DNA of 64,000 bases from Hymenobacter mucosus (GCF_900188255.1 NZ_FZNS01000003.1:248001-312000), one strand, 5' to 3'; shown: positions 52,295 through 62,310, numbered from the stretch's first letter. The notes: generated by a model not told the origin, from the letters alone. Program-made: numbers and translations.

Positions 52295-52339
52295 GCAAAA
52301 AGCCCGACCTTCTCTGCGTGAGAAGGTCGGGCTTTTTGC
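52295..52339. terminator. Bidirectional terminator
   Basis: Perfect 20-base arms (52295-52314 and 52320-52339) with a 5-base loop and A/T tracts at both ends. It separates the small plus-strand gene from the convergent peptidase gene. Confidence 0.88.
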
Positions 52340-52357
52340 TTCCGAACTAGTGGCCGC

Positions 52358-53722
52358 TTAGCGCTCCAGCTTGAAATCGGAGTCTACGGTTACGCGCCGG
52401 GGCGTGGCCGATACCAGCCAGCCGGTAGCGTACATCCAGCGGGTCATGCGGGTGAGCTTGGCTACATCAATGCGCGAGGCCTCGTCGCGGGGCGTGTGGT
52501 AGTCGGGGTGGAGCAGCGTTGTAAAGAACAGAGCCGGAATGCCGGCGCGGGCGTAGGGCAGGTGGTCGGAGCGGAAGTACCAGCCCTCCGGGTGCTTGGC
52601 GTCGTCCCACTTTGTGTCGAGCAGAAATTTGGTGTCATCCTGGTTGGCTTTCAGGGCCATATCTACCAAAGCTCGGGAGTTGCGGTGCGGAGCGGTAGAG
52701 CCCAGCAGTGCTGCCGAGTCGGGGGCATTGCGGCCCATCATATCGCCATTGAGCACGGCTACAATAGACGACTTTGCCACCGTAGGATGCTCAGCGTACC
52801 AGCGCGAACCTAACAGGCCGCGCTCCTCGGCGCCGTGCCACACGAAAAGGGCCGAGCGGGCTCCCGGCCGCTGCTTCCAGGCCCGCCCAATGGCGAGCAG
52901 GGCCACACTTACCGTCGCGTTGTCGTCGGCACCATTCCAAATAGAGTCGCCGTCTACGGATGTGCCAATGCCGTCGTGGTCGTGGTGGCCGCTGAACAGC
53001 ACGTGTTCAGCTTGTAGGGTAGGGTCGGTGCCAGGCACGCGGGCCACTACGTTCATGGAGGGATACTCAAAGTCGTTGGCATTCAGCTCTGCCTGAAAGC
53101 GGGCTCCCGCCGCCCGCAACGGGGTAGTAAGGGCTTGGCGCACCAATAATATCGGCACGGGCGAGCTAGGTACGGGCATGGAGGGCAGCACGTACACACC
53201 ATCTTGATAGCGGTGTCCCACAAAAGCTAGGCTGGGCTCGGCCATGGCGTCGGCGGCCAGAATGATGCCAGCCACCCCACGCTGCTGCAGCGCAGCACTC
53301 TGTTGGCCAATGCCAGCCAGGGTGTAGCGCATGGCCCGTAGGCTGATGTTGGCCGCCGGCAGCGGGGTAGGAGGCAGCAGGGGCATGGCCACAATCTTAC
53401 CCTGCAGGTTGCGGCGGGTCGTGTCGGCCAGGGAGTTCAGCCACACCACCGGCCCATCAAGGCGAGCGTTAATAGGGTTGGTTACCCAGGCATCTTGCCA
53501 CAACGCCAAGGGCTTTCCATTCAGGGTGAGGCGTGATGAGGCCGCTACCGTGAGCCGATGTAAGGGGTAGAACTGGAAGTAGGTGCCATCGTCGCCGGCC
53601 GGTTCCAGGCCCGCCTCGCGGGCGCGCTCGGCCACCCAAATAGCGGCCCGCAGCTCGTCGGCAGTGCCCGCCCGGCGGCCCCGAAAGTTGTCGTCGGCCA
53701 ACGCAAATAGGTCGCGCTTCAC
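52358..53722 (-). CDS. M28 family zinc peptidase (catalytic part; leader frameshifted)
   Basis: 454 residues beginning at a GTG (53722) and opening VKRDLFALADDNFRGRRAGT, read as Met when used as a start codon. It has a PA-like inserted domain (about 80-225) and the M28 aminopeptidase domain. Zinc ligands and catalytic residues are readable: H246 (SGHHDHDG), D266 (NGADDNAT), E299/E300 (HGAEERGLLGS), D327 (LNGDMMG) and H409 (DYHTPRDE). Such enzymes are exported, yet this frame has no signal peptide. A complete lipoprotein leader lies just upstream in another frame (53724-53861). Removing one T at 53726 would join them as AIREEEVKRDLFALADD, a typical family N-terminus. So this is one gene with a single-base shift, either a recent pseudogene or a sequencing error. 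Confidence 0.85.
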   Translation of the reverse strand: MKRDLFALADDNFRGRRAGTADELRAAIWVAERAREAGLEPAGDDGTYFQFYPLHRLTVAASSRLTLNGKPLALWQDAWVTNPINARLDGPVVWLNSLADTTRRNLQGKIVAMPLLPPTPLPAANISLRAMRYTLAGIGQQSAALQQRGVAGIILAADAMAEPSLAFVGHRYQDGVYVLPSMPVPSSPVPILLVRQALTTPLRAAGARFQAELNANDFEYPSMNVVARVPGTDPTLQAEHVLFSGHHDHDGIGTSVDGDSIWNGADDNATVSVALLAIGRAWKQRPGARSALFVWHGAEERGLLGSRWYAEHPTVAKSSIVAVLNGDMMGRNAPDSAALLGSTAPHRNSRALVDMALKANQDDTKFLLDTKWDDAKHPEGWYFRSDHLPYARAGIPALFFTTLLHPDYHTPRDEASRIDVAKLTRMTRWMYATGWLVSATPRRVTVDSDFKLER

Positions 53723-53723
53723 T

Positions 53724-53861
53724 TCATTCTTCCCGAATAGCCGATAGTGCCGGTGGGGAGAGGCCAGGGGCTGCGCCGGAAGTGGTAGGAGTGCTGCGGG
53801 TGCAGGCTGGCAGCAACGAAGCGGCTAGCCCAAGGCCAGCCAATAGAGTAAGCAAACGCAT
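53724..53861 (-). pseudogene. Detached lipoprotein leader of the M28 peptidase
   Basis: ATG at 53861, then MRLLTLLAGLGLAASLLPAC: a full lipoprotein signal with lipobox LLPAC (C20). A Ser/Thr/Pro linker follows, then SAIREE and a TGA. The next codons of the peptidase continue in the adjacent frame four bases on. It is almost certainly the original 5' end of the peptidase gene at 52358-53722. Confidence 0.75.
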
Positions 53862-54052
53862 ACGCAGGAAGTGAATTACAGAATTCTTGACACTGCTGCC
53901 TCAGCTAGTAGCCTGCCGGGTAGTAGCCTGCTCTAGTGGGTGGTGCCACCGGAAGATACAGGCCCCACGGTAATCCGTCGCAAAAAACGTTGGCCGGCGT
54001 AGGCTAACAGAACACTGCTTCCACCAGCGCCGGTAGGAATAGCCGTGGCCGG

Positions 54053-54922
54053 TTAGGCTGGCGGGTGACGGAAGGCTTCCGGCGTTTGGCCCACGTATTT
54101 TTTGAAATAGCGGGCGAAATAGGACGCATCCTCAAACCCCACGGCATCGGCCACCTGCGCCACCGACTGGCCCGTGTGCGTAAGCAGGCGCCGCGCTTCC
54201 GCTACCACCCGCTCATGAATCAGGTCGCTGGCCGTTTTATTGAGAATGCGCCGACAGATGGCGTTCAGGTGGTTGGCCGTAAGGTGAAGCTGCTCGGCGT
54301 AATAACGTACTGTTTTTTCGGTGCGGAAGTGTTGGTTGAGTAGCAAGCCAAACTCGCGCACTTGCAGCAGCCCATGGGCTGGCCCCGCCGCCGGGCCCAC
54401 CGGGTAGGCGCGCGCCGCCAACTCCAGGCACAGGTAGAGGTAGGCGCGTACCACGGCGTCGTGATTGGGTGGGAGGGGGTGGGTAGCTTCTGCCTGGTAG
54501 ATGCGCCACAGCAACGGCAAAATCTCCTCCTCATGGGGCGGCAGGTAGCGTACGGGCGGGTGAGTAGGAGTAAAGAACGGATACTCGGCCAGCTGCAACG
54601 CCGAGTATTGCTCTAAGTAAAAGTCAGCCGTAAAAAACAAGATCAGCCCCCGCGTATCGGCCGATAAGGACCAGGAGTGAGCCTGCCCGGGCACCAGAAA
54701 AAACAGGCTGCCCGGTTGCAAGTCGTAAGTTATCAGGTCGATGGTGTGCGTGCCCTGGCCTTGGGTGATGTAGAGCAGCAGGTAAAAGTCGTGGGCGTGC
54801 GGCTCGCTCACAATGGGAAACTGCGCAACGTGCACTTCCAGTTGCTCAATGTAGTAGCGGTGGCTGGCGTGCTGCCGGGGGAAGGCATTGAGGGCCAGAA
54901 CGGGCAAAGCGGGCGTCTTCAT
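54053..54922 (-). CDS. AraC family transcriptional regulator
   Basis: 289 residues. The N-terminal half (about 30-150) is a cupin-type sensor domain (SEPHAHDFYLLLYITQGQGT, LQPGSLFFLVPGQAHSW). The C-terminal AraC DNA-binding domain (about 190-286) has two helix-turn-helix units: KTVRYYAEQLHLTANHLNAI and QSVAQVADAVGFEDASYFAR, ending in FKKYVGQTPEAFR. The cupin with its His-rich HAHDF motif suggests binding of a small organic effector. It is not adjacent to an obvious target operon. The M28 peptidase lies downstream on the same strand and the DUF983 gene upstream. Confidence 0.9.
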   Translation of the reverse strand: MKTPALPVLALNAFPRQHASHRYYIEQLEVHVAQFPIVSEPHAHDFYLLLYITQGQGTHTIDLITYDLQPGSLFFLVPGQAHSWSLSADTRGLILFFTADFYLEQYSALQLAEYPFFTPTHPPVRYLPPHEEEILPLLWRIYQAEATHPLPPNHDAVVRAYLYLCLELAARAYPVGPAAGPAHGLLQVREFGLLLNQHFRTEKTVRYYAEQLHLTANHLNAICRRILNKTASDLIHERVVAEARRLLTHTGQSVAQVADAVGFEDASYFARYFKKYVGQTPEAFRHPPA

Positions 54923-54981
54923 GCAGCGGGAAGGCCCGATGATTACAGGCCCTTCCTCCGCAAGCTACGCAAATCAAGCCC

Positions 54982-55410
54982 CTACCGCCGGCTTAGTGGT
55001 TCTGAGGTGGTAGGGGCGGCCGCCCGGCGGGCGTACTGCGGGTTATAGGAAATTCCTCCGAACAAGTAGAGCATCAGGGCGCGCGAGTAGCGCAAGGTGG
55101 CGGGGGCCGTGAGCAGCACAAAGGCCGTTACCGTCAGCACGTATACCCACACGGCTGGGTCGTGGAAAAGGTAGTAGGCCGCTACCCCGCCCACGGCAAA
55201 GCAGGCCACCGAGAAGGCGTAGCTCACAAACATGGCTCCCCAGTAAAAACCGGGTTCGGGCTCGTAGGCTACCTGGCATACGGGGCACCGCTCGGGCATG
55301 ATGGCGTACTTGGTGAGGCGGTAGGCTGGGTAGGAAAACAAGTGGCCTTCGTGGCAGCGTGGGCAGCGCAAATCCAGGAGCGCCAGCGTGGCAGAATCAA
55401 TCGGGTTCAT
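54982..55410 (-). CDS. DUF983 zinc-ribbon membrane protein
   Basis: 142 residues from the ATG at 55410 (MNPIDSATLALLDLRCPRCH). The frame is open 27 codons further but those are not conserved. Two CxxC pairs (RCPRC and ERCPVC) form a zinc ribbon at about 15-55. The family motif EPEPGFYWGAMFVSYAFSV follows, then two or three membrane helices to about residue 120. The function is unknown; homologues are common in Bacteroidota and alpha-proteobacteria, often near cytochrome oxidase assembly genes, none of which is seen here. Confidence 0.82.
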   Translation of the reverse strand: MNPIDSATLALLDLRCPRCHEGHLFSYPAYRLTKYAIMPERCPVCQVAYEPEPGFYWGAMFVSYAFSVACFAVGGVAAYYLFHDPAVWVYVLTVTAFVLLTAPATLRYSRALMLYLFGGISYNPQYARRAAAPTTSEPLSRR

Positions 55411-55542
55411 CTCGGTAAAAGCTAGTTGCTTCTGCAAAGCTACGGCTGTGGCTACCCCCAAGTAAGGCACAAAAGAGTGCTTATACCGCACAAATCAACG
55501 ATTGTAGACTACCATTAGCGCTTTTCTATATCTTGCCTGCCT

Positions 55543-56133
55543 ATGCCACAGCTTCCCACTCCCGGCCCCTACCCCCTCGCGCTAGTCCCCGCCCTCGAAA
55601 CCACCGACCTGCTCCTGCGCGACCACCGGCCTACCGACCTTGCCGACTACGCAGCCATTGGAGTAGAACCGGCTTTTTACCGCTTTCTGGGCGGCAAGCC
55701 CCAGTCTGAGGAAGAAGTGTGGCGCCGCATTCTGGGGCAGCAGGGGCACTGGGCTATTATGGGCTACGGCTATTGGGCCGTGGAAGAGAAGGCAACCGGC
55801 CGCTTTATTGGGGCCGTGGGGTTTGCCAACTACCACCGCGACATGATGCCTTCCCTGGGCGACGCGCCCGAAGTAGGGTGGGTGCTGGCTCCGCGGGTAC
55901 ATGGCCTGGGCTACGCCAGCCAAGCGGTGCAAGCGGTGCTGGCCTGGGGCGACGCCCACTTCACGCAAGATCGGACCGTCTGCATCATCGACCCCGACAA
56001 TACCGCATCTCTGCGGGTGGCGGCAAAGTTTGGCTACCACGAATACGCCCGCACTACCTACCAAGAGAAACTCATTGTGCTGTTAGAGCGCCCCTCCCCA
56101 ACTAGCACCGCTGCCGGGGCCGTGAGTACCTGA
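55543..56133 (+). CDS. GNAT family N-acetyltransferase (RimJ/RimL type)
   Basis: 196 residues. It opens ALETTDLLLRDHRPTDLADY, the first strand of RimJ/RimL-like enzymes. The acetyl-CoA-binding motif A is VGWVLAPRVHGLGYASQAVQ (R/Q-x-x-G-x-G/A pattern as RVHGLGYA). Near the C-terminus is DPDNTASLRVAAKFGYHEYA, the N-x-x-S-x-R-x-x-x-K-x-G-F/Y motif. It transfers acetyl groups to an unknown amine, often an N-terminal residue or a small molecule. It lies 79 bases upstream of the uvrA2 gene on the same strand and may be cotranscribed with it. Confidence 0.85.
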   Translation: MPQLPTPGPYPLALVPALETTDLLLRDHRPTDLADYAAIGVEPAFYRFLGGKPQSEEEVWRRILGQQGHWAIMGYGYWAVEEKATGRFIGAVGFANYHRDMMPSLGDAPEVGWVLAPRVHGLGYASQAVQAVLAWGDAHFTQDRTVCIIDPDNTASLRVAAKFGYHEYARTTYQEKLIVLLERPSPTSTAAGAVST

Positions 56134-56212
56134 ACCGGCCCACCGCCCTAACCCGAGGCGCTACCCCAGAGTATAGCAGGGAGCAGCCGGCTCCCTTAGC
56201 CCTGCATTATTC

Positions 56213-58750
56213 ATGGCTACCCTACCTTCCTCCCCTGACTTCGCGGGCTTTGTGCGCGTGCGTGGTGCCCGAGAGCACAACCTTAAAAACATCGACGTAG
56301 ACATTCCTCGAGATGCGCTGGTTGTGTTTACGGGCGTGTCCGGCTCGGGTAAGTCGTCGTTGGCATTCGGCACGCTCTACGCCGAGGCGCAGCGCCGCTA
56401 CCTAGAGTCGGTGTCGCCGTACGCGCGCCGCTTATTTCACCAGATGGCCGTGCCCGAGGTAGATGCCATTGAGGGTTTGCCGCCGGCTGTGGCCTTGCAG
56501 CAGCAGCGTGGTACGCCCACTACGCGCTCCTCGGTGGGGAGCGTCACCACGCTATCCAACTTGGTGCGCATGCTCTACTCCCGGGCCGGCGACTACCCCG
56601 CTGGCCAGGGTATTGTGTACGCCGAAGGCTTCTCGCCCAATACGCCCGAGGGCGCCTGTCCTACTTGCCATGGCTTAGGCCGCATCTACGAGGTAACCGA
56701 GCAAAGCATGGTGCCCGACCCTTCCCTCACCATTCGGGAGCGGGCCATTGCGGCGTGGCCCCAAGCCTGGGGCGGCCAAAATCAGCGCGATATTCTTGTG
56801 ACGTTGGGCTACGATGTGGACCGCCCCTGGCGTGAGCTTCCTCAAGAACAGCGCGACTGGATTCTGTTTACGGAGGAGCAGCCCGTGGTGCCCGTATACC
56901 CCGGCTACTCGCCTGAGGAAACGCAGCGGGCCCTCAAGCGCCGGGAGCCGCCCAACTACATGGGCACTTTCACAAGCGTGCGGCGCCATGTGCTACACAC
57001 CTTTGCTACCACCCAAAGCCCCCTCATGAAAAAGCGGGCTTTGCAGTACATGCTCAGCACCGAGTGCCCCACTTGCCACGGTAAGCGCCTGCGCCCCGAG
57101 TCTTTGGCTGTCACCTTTGCCGGGTTAGATATTGCTGAGCTGTCGGAACTGCCTCTGAAGCGGGTAGCGGCCCTGCTTAAGCCCTACGCCAGTGGCAGCG
57201 CCGCGGGCCGCCAACAGCGGGACGCCGACCACCCCGAGCAGGCCATTGTGGCGCAGCGCATTGCCGCCGACCTGGTAGCCCGGCTGGCTGTGCTGCTCGA
57301 TTTGGGGCTGGGCTACCTGTCTTTGGAACGCAGCACGCCTACGCTGTCGCCCGGAGAATTGCAGCGGCTGCGGCTAGCTACGCAGCTGTACTCCAACTTG
57401 TTTGGCGTAGTCTACGTGCTCGATGAGCCCTCCGCCGGCCTTCACCCCTCCGATACCGAAGCGCTACTGACCGCGCTGGCTAGCCTGAAGCAGGCCGGCA
57501 ATTCGCTGTTTGTCGTCGAGCACAACCTCAACGTCATCCGGCAGGCCGACTGGCTGGTCGATGTGGGGCCCGCGGCGGGCGAGCAAGGCGGTGATGTGCT
57601 GTACAGTGGTCCGCCGGCCGGACTGGCGGAAGTGGCGGCCTCCCAAACCCGCCGCTACTTGTTTGGTAATGAGGTGGATGACGACCCACGGGTACCGCGC
57701 CAGCCACACGCCTGGCTGCGCCTGCAAGGCGTGCGCCGCAACAACCTTAGTGGCCTGGATGTAGCCTTCCCGCTGGGCGTGTTCACCACCGTAACGGGCG
57801 TATCGGGTTCCGGCAAGTCGAGTTTGGTAAGCCAGGTATTGGTGGAGCTGGTGGCGGGCCACCTGGGCCAGGAGCTAGCCCCCGAGGAGGAAGAAACCGA
57901 CCCGTTAGAGCAGGCAGCCCCGCCGCAAACCGGTGGCCAATTGGTTGAGGGTATGGAGCACATCAAGCGGCTGGTGCGGGTAGACCAGAAGCCGATTGGC
58001 CGTACGCCCCGCTCCAACATGGCTACCTACACGGGCCTGTTTGACCACGTGCGTAAGCTCTTCGCCGCCACCCCCGTAGCGCGGCAGCGCCGCTACGATG
58101 CTGGCCGTTTTTCCTTCAACGTAGCCAAGGGCCGTTGCGAAAACTGTCAGGGTGAAGGGTTTGTGATGGTGGAGCTATTGTTTCTGCCTAGCGTGTACGC
58201 ACCCTGCCCAGTGTGCCATGGGGCCCGCTACAACGCCAAAACCCTGGAAGTCACCTACCGCCATAAGAACATTGCGGAGGTGCTGAGCCTAACCGTAGAC
58301 GATGCCTGGGAGTTCTTCGCCGAGGAGCCTACCATCCAGCGGGCCCTCACCGTGCTGCGGGAGGTTGGCTTGGGTTACTTGCGCCTGGGGCAGCCCGCTA
58401 CCGAGCTTTCGGGTGGGGAGGCCCAGCGCATCAAGCTCGCCACTGAGCTGCAACGGGCGCAGCGGGGCAACTCCCTGTACGTCCTCGACGAGCCTACTAC
58501 CGGCCTTCACCCCTCGGATGTGGAAAAGCTGCTCGCCCAGTTGCATGGCTTGGTAGAGGCTGGCAATACGGTGATTGTGGTGGAGCACGACATGCGCGTG
58601 GTTGCCAGCAGCGACTGGGTACTGGATATTGGTCCGGGTGCAGGCGACGAGGGCGGCCAAGTAGTAGCGGCCGGCCCTCCGCACGAAGTAGCCCGCGCCA
58701 ACGGTAGTCGCACCGCTCCCTACCTAGCACGCTTCCTGAAAGGCAACTAA
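56213..58750 (+). CDS. UvrA-like ABC ATPase, UvrA2 type
   Basis: 845 residues, about 100 shorter than UvrA. Two ATPase halves are visible: Walker [11 protein letters not shown] at about residues 41 and 527, signature motifs [15 protein letters not shown] and [15 protein letters not shown], and D-loops with [11 protein letters not shown] and [11 protein letters not shown]. Note the first signature has LSPGE in place of LSGGE. Zinc-module cysteines are at ACPTCHG (about 146), ECPTCHG (about 283), RCENCQG (about 641) and CPVCHG (about 664). The UvrB-binding domain is missing: the segment after LEYVSPYAR-type [12 protein letters not shown] goes straight on to the zinc module. UvrA2 proteins are linked to DNA-damage or antibiotic tolerance rather than classical repair. 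Confidence 0.88.
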   Translation: MATLPSSPDFAGFVRVRGAREHNLKNIDVDIPRDALVVFTGVSGSGKSSLAFGTLYAEAQRRYLESVSPYARRLFHQMAVPEVDAIEGLPPAVALQQQRGTPTTRSSVGSVTTLSNLVRMLYSRAGDYPAGQGIVYAEGFSPNTPEGACPTCHGLGRIYEVTEQSMVPDPSLTIRERAIAAWPQAWGGQNQRDILVTLGYDVDRPWRELPQEQRDWILFTEEQPVVPVYPGYSPEETQRALKRREPPNYMGTFTSVRRHVLHTFATTQSPLMKKRALQYMLSTECPTCHGKRLRPESLAVTFAGLDIAELSELPLKRVAALLKPYASGSAAGRQQRDADHPEQAIVAQRIAADLVARLAVLLDLGLGYLSLERSTPTLSPGELQRLRLATQLYSNLFGVVYVLDEPSAGLHPSDTEALLTALASLKQAGNSLFVVEHNLNVIRQADWLVDVGPAAGEQGGDVLYSGPPAGLAEVAASQTRRYLFGNEVDDDPRVPRQPHAWLRLQGVRRNNLSGLDVAFPLGVFTTVTGVSGSGKSSLVSQVLVELVAGHLGQELAPEEEETDPLEQAAPPQTGGQLVEGMEHIKRLVRVDQKPIGRTPRSNMATYTGLFDHVRKLFAATPVARQRRYDAGRFSFNVAKGRCENCQGEGFVMVELLFLPSVYAPCPVCHGARYNAKTLEVTYRHKNIAEVLSLTVDDAWEFFAEEPTIQRALTVLREVGLGYLRLGQPATELSGGEAQRIKLATELQRAQRGNSLYVLDEPTTGLHPSDVEKLLAQLHGLVEAGNTVIVVEHDMRVVASSDWVLDIGPGAGDEGGQVVAAGPPHEVARANGSRTAPYLARFLKGN

Positions 58751-58798
58751 TTAAACAAGTAAACGCTGGCTGCACTGCCACAGGCTAAGTACGCGCCT

Positions 58799-59392
58799 TT
58801 ACTCGAAGCCTGTCACCAGTGCCTGTACCTCTGCCACGCGGGCTTGCTTCTCCGATTCGCGCCGGGCTACGGCGGCCGGAGTCCAGTACTGGTGCTGGGT
58901 AAGAAAGCTGAGTTGGAGACGCTGCCAGCTGGCCTCGTCGGCTACTAGGTTGCGAGCCAGCAGCTCGTCGCGCAGGGAGTTGCTGATGGGCCAGAAGTCG
59001 GGACGGCCTAAGTAGTCCAGGTCGGCGTCGCAAAGAACCTGGGCCAATGGGGAGTCGCCGGGGCTCTGGGGCACTTTCGTAGCCATTATCAGTTCGCAGA
59101 TGGTGTCCACCTGGGCGGGGGTGTAGTCAAACTCCGGCAGCACAATGCGAGCTAGTTCACAGCCGGCCGCTTCGTGCCCCTGATACACGGTCAGGAAGCC
59201 CGCATCGTGGTAAAATGCGGCGGTGCGAAGCAGGGTTAGCTGTTCTGGATCAGTAATGCCCACGGCCTGGGCCAAGGATTCCGCCTGCGCTACTACGTCG
59301 CGGGTGTGGTGAAGCCCGTGGTAGTAGAGGGTAGGGGAAAGATGCTGGTGCAGCTGGTCCAGCACGTAAGCTTCAGCACGTTGGCAGTCCAT
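58799..59392 (-). CDS. HD-domain phosphohydrolase
   Basis: 197 residues from the ATG at 59392 (MDCQRAEAYVLDQLHQHL); the frame extends 28 codons upstream but these are not conserved. Metal ligands of the HD fold are visible as H25/H28/H29 (YYHGLHHTRDVV), the H62-D63 pair (AFYHDAGFL), H73 (YQGHEAAG) and D122/D124 (LCDADLDYLG). Such enzymes hydrolyse phosphate bonds in nucleotides or (p)ppGpp-like molecules; without further domains the substrate cannot be named. It is divergent from the CNBD fusion gene, which starts about 120 bases away, so the two share a promoter region. Confidence 0.85.
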   Translation of the reverse strand: MDCQRAEAYVLDQLHQHLSPTLYYHGLHHTRDVVAQAESLAQAVGITDPEQLTLLRTAAFYHDAGFLTVYQGHEAAGCELARIVLPEFDYTPAQVDTICELIMATKVPQSPGDSPLAQVLCDADLDYLGRPDFWPISNSLRDELLARNLVADEASWQRLQLSFLTQHQYWTPAAVARRESEKQARVAEVQALVTGFE

Positions 59393-59510
59393 GGTAGGGG
59401 CGAGAGGAATATACAGGGTGTAATAACAGCAAAAGCGGGCAAACTCATGCGCTCGAACGTTACCTTGCACTATCATCTGCAGGCAAGCTTATTATATTCC
59501 TCCTCTCTGA

Positions 59511-62234
59511 ATGACGCTACTTGAACGCTGGCAGCGGTTGCTAGGAATTCGGCCCGACGAAGGCCGCACGGTGGGGTTGTTCTTCTTGCACAACTTCCTG
59601 CTGGGCATCGGTACCATTCTGGTATACGTGTCGGCCAACGTTATCCTTCTCGAAAATAACCCCGAGCGTAGCCTACCCCTGGCGTATGGGCTAGCAGCCG
59701 TGGCCATGATTGTGGCCGGCAAGGTGTACGCTCACTACGAACACCACCTGGGCCTAGAGCGGGTAGCCAGCCGGGTGCTGCTGGCCGTGGTAGCCTTCAC
59801 GGGCATTGTAGGAGTGCTGGTGATGGTAGGCCACTCGGTGGCGGCAGCCGTAACGATTATGGCAGGCTACCGGGTTATCTATCTGCTTACAAACCTGGAG
59901 TTTTGGGGCATTTCGGCGGTAGTGTTTGATGTGCGCCAGGGGCGGCGGCTGTTCAGTATCATCAGTTCCGGCGACATGCCCGCCAAGGCCCTGGGGGCTG
60001 TGCTGGCCATTCTTATTCATCACCACGCCGAACTGCCGTGGCTGCTGCTCACGGCCTTTGCCGCCTATATTGGGGCGCTGCTGGTCGTGCGGGCTACCCG
60101 CCGCCTGCACGTGGTGGAGGCTCGTGCCATTCCGCGGGCGGCCCGCCTCGAAGGCGTAGCGCCCCATTTGCAGCGGTGGTTTGGCAACAGTCGTTTGGTA
60201 GTATCTATGTGCCTGGGGCTGCTGCTGGTAGCTGCCGTAACCACGGGCATTGAGTACTCCTTTTTCGTGCACGTGAAACACAAGTTTCACGACCAAGCCT
60301 TGGTAATGCGCTACGTAGGTAGTGTGCTGGTTGTCACTTATCTAGTGGCTCTGCTATTTAAGCTGCTGCTCTCCCGCGTGACGCTCGACCAGGTAGGGGT
60401 GCGCTGGATGCTACTGTCTTTGCCCGCGGTAATCCTGGGGGGGCTGCTCCTGGGTGGAGGCTTATGGTTTGGCGATGCCGGCACCGGAGTTCAACTGCTC
60501 TATTTCTGCGGCCTCTTTCTGGTGTTGGAAGTGCTGCGCCGGGCCGTCTTCGACCCCCTGTTTCTGGTGCTTTTTCAGCCCTTGCCCCCCGATGAGCGCC
60601 TGCAGGCTCATACCCTGGCAAAAGGCCTTTACGAACCCCTGGGTATGGGCTTGGCGGGCCTGCTGCTGGTAGCAGTGCCCTACTTGCCCGGCGCTGGGGA
60701 GTGGACGCCCTTCTTGTGGATGACGCTGTGCATGGCCGGGGCCCTGTACTTCCTGCACCTTACTCACGGCCGCTACTTGGCCGAACTGCGCCACGCCCTG
60801 AGCCCCCGCTTTGGTAGCCCTACCGAAACACTAGGAGAAGGCGCGGCGTGGGCAGTGAAAGCACCCGTGTCGGCGGTTTCTACGGCGCCCGAGAATACAG
60901 CCCGCCTCTTGGAAGACTTGCAAGACCGCACCACCCGTGCCGCTGCCGCCGACAGCCTGGTGCAGCTCGGGCCGGCCGGCTTGCCGGCGGTAGCACAAGC
61001 CTTGCAGGCGTCGGCCGATGAAGGGCTGGTACGGCGCTTGGCCCAGATATGTGCCCGCCTGCGCCTACCGGCCAGCCGCCATGCCCTGGTAACGCTGGCT
61101 CAGCAGCCCGAGCTGTTTAAGCGCGAAACAGCTTTGCGTGCCTTACGCTATTTTGACCCCAACGAAGATGACGCGCCCATCTTTCAGGCCCTTGTGCAAG
61201 ACGAGATGCAACGGGCCTCCCGGCTCCTGCAAGGCCGCGCTACCTTACCCGACGACGAGCCCCTGAGCCGCAGCTTGACCTATGAGCTCACCCGCGTGGA
61301 GCAGCGCCTGTTTGGGTTGCTGCTCCAACTCTACCCGCCCCAGGCTATTGCTGATGCCCAGCGCGGGGCCTTGCATGCCGCCCGCGAACGGCGCGCCAAC
61401 GCCCTCGAAATCCTCGACAATCTTATTCCCCGGCCCATTTACCAGGGCCTGCAAACGCTATTAGAAGAAGGTACTCCCGCCGAAAAATCTCGCGTCTTTA
61501 GCCGTCTCGTGCCGTCCCCTACCGCCCCCGCTTCCCTGCTAGATACTATTGTAACGGAGGGCGAGGCTGGCTTCACCGACTGGACCTTGAGTTTGGCCCT
61601 ACGCGCTTGGCACCCCCAGCCGGCCACAGCACCCGCGCTACTGCCTCACTTGCGCAGCCCCAACTTACTCGTGCAGGAGGGCGCCCGCTATGCCCTTCGG
61701 CAACTTTCCAAAAACCAGCCTGCTGCTCACCAGCAGTTGCTTACTCAACTTTCTGCTGACCAATCTTCCCTCATGAGCCACTCTGCTTCTTCCTCCCGCA
61801 TTTCGGCTACGGAACGCGTGACGCTGCTTCAGCACACGGCCCTGTTTGCGGCCACACCGGCTAATGTGCTCAGCAGCATTGTGCCCATTATGAAGGAAGT
61901 AAGCTTCGACGAAGGCGAAGAAATTTTTGCGAAGGGCGACCTGGGCACGTCCCTGTTCATTGTGCAGGAAGGCGAAGTAGGAATATACAACGGTGCCCAA
62001 TTGCTCACTACGTTCCAAAAAGGCGACTTCTTTGGGGAGTTGGCTTTGCTCGACGCCGAGCCCCGCTCGGCCACAGCCCTGGCCCGTGGCCCCGTTGTGG
62101 CATTTCGCCTAGACCAAGAAGATTTCTATGATGTGATGGAGGAGCGCGGTGAGGTGCTCCGAAACATTCTGCGGGTACTCTGCCAGCGCCTTCGCCGCCA
62201 GAATGAGAAAACCCACCTACCGGAAACAAAGTAA
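59511..62234 (+). CDS. Nucleotide-translocase-like membrane protein fused to HEAT repeats and a cyclic-nucleotide-binding domain
   Basis: 907 residues in three modules. Residues 1 to about 440 form roughly 12 membrane helices resembling ATP/ADP translocase-type (NTT) MFS transporters (GRTVGLFFLHNFLLGIGTIL, SSGDMPAKALGAVLAIL, KGLYEPLGMGLAGLLLVAVP). About 460-755 is helical HEAT-like (RTTRAAAADSLVQLGPAGLP). About 765-895 is a CNBD with FDEGEEIFAKGDLGTSLFIV and an intact phosphate-binding cassette FFGELALLDAEPRSATALA, whose Glu and Arg bind cAMP or cGMP. It may couple transport or a membrane signal to cyclic nucleotide. A class III cyclase is encoded about 1.5 kb further on. A perfect hairpin follows the stop. 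Confidence 0.85.
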   Translation: MTLLERWQRLLGIRPDEGRTVGLFFLHNFLLGIGTILVYVSANVILLENNPERSLPLAYGLAAVAMIVAGKVYAHYEHHLGLERVASRVLLAVVAFTGIVGVLVMVGHSVAAAVTIMAGYRVIYLLTNLEFWGISAVVFDVRQGRRLFSIISSGDMPAKALGAVLAILIHHHAELPWLLLTAFAAYIGALLVVRATRRLHVVEARAIPRAARLEGVAPHLQRWFGNSRLVVSMCLGLLLVAAVTTGIEYSFFVHVKHKFHDQALVMRYVGSVLVVTYLVALLFKLLLSRVTLDQVGVRWMLLSLPAVILGGLLLGGGLWFGDAGTGVQLLYFCGLFLVLEVLRRAVFDPLFLVLFQPLPPDERLQAHTLAKGLYEPLGMGLAGLLLVAVPYLPGAGEWTPFLWMTLCMAGALYFLHLTHGRYLAELRHALSPRFGSPTETLGEGAAWAVKAPVSAVSTAPENTARLLEDLQDRTTRAAAADSLVQLGPAGLPAVAQALQASADEGLVRRLAQICARLRLPASRHALVTLAQQPELFKRETALRALRYFDPNEDDAPIFQALVQDEMQRASRLLQGRATLPDDEPLSRSLTYELTRVEQRLFGLLLQLYPPQAIADAQRGALHAARERRANALEILDNLIPRPIYQGLQTLLEEGTPAEKSRVFSRLVPSPTAPASLLDTIVTEGEAGFTDWTLSLALRAWHPQPATAPALLPHLRSPNLLVQEGARYALRQLSKNQPAAHQQLLTQLSADQSSLMSHSASSSRISATERVTLLQHTALFAATPANVLSSIVPIMKEVSFDEGEEIFAKGDLGTSLFIVQEGEVGIYNGAQLLTTFQKGDFFGELALLDAEPRSATALARGPVVAFRLDQEDFYDVMEERGEVLRNILRVLCQRLRRQNEKTHLPETK

Positions 62235-62293
62235 GGCACTGCCGGCCGGGATGCGGGGCGAAGACTAGCCCCGCATCCCGGCCGGCAGTGCCT
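62234..62293. terminator. Perfect long hairpin between convergent genes
   Basis: Two perfect 26-base arms (62234-62259, 62268-62293) with an 8-base loop. It starts at the last base of the CNBD fusion stop codon and ends 17 bases before the stop of the convergent transglutaminase-like gene. GC-rich without a T run; probably the shared 3' end structure. Confidence 0.75.
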
Positions 62294-62310
62294 ACTACCC
62301 TAGCAAGCCG

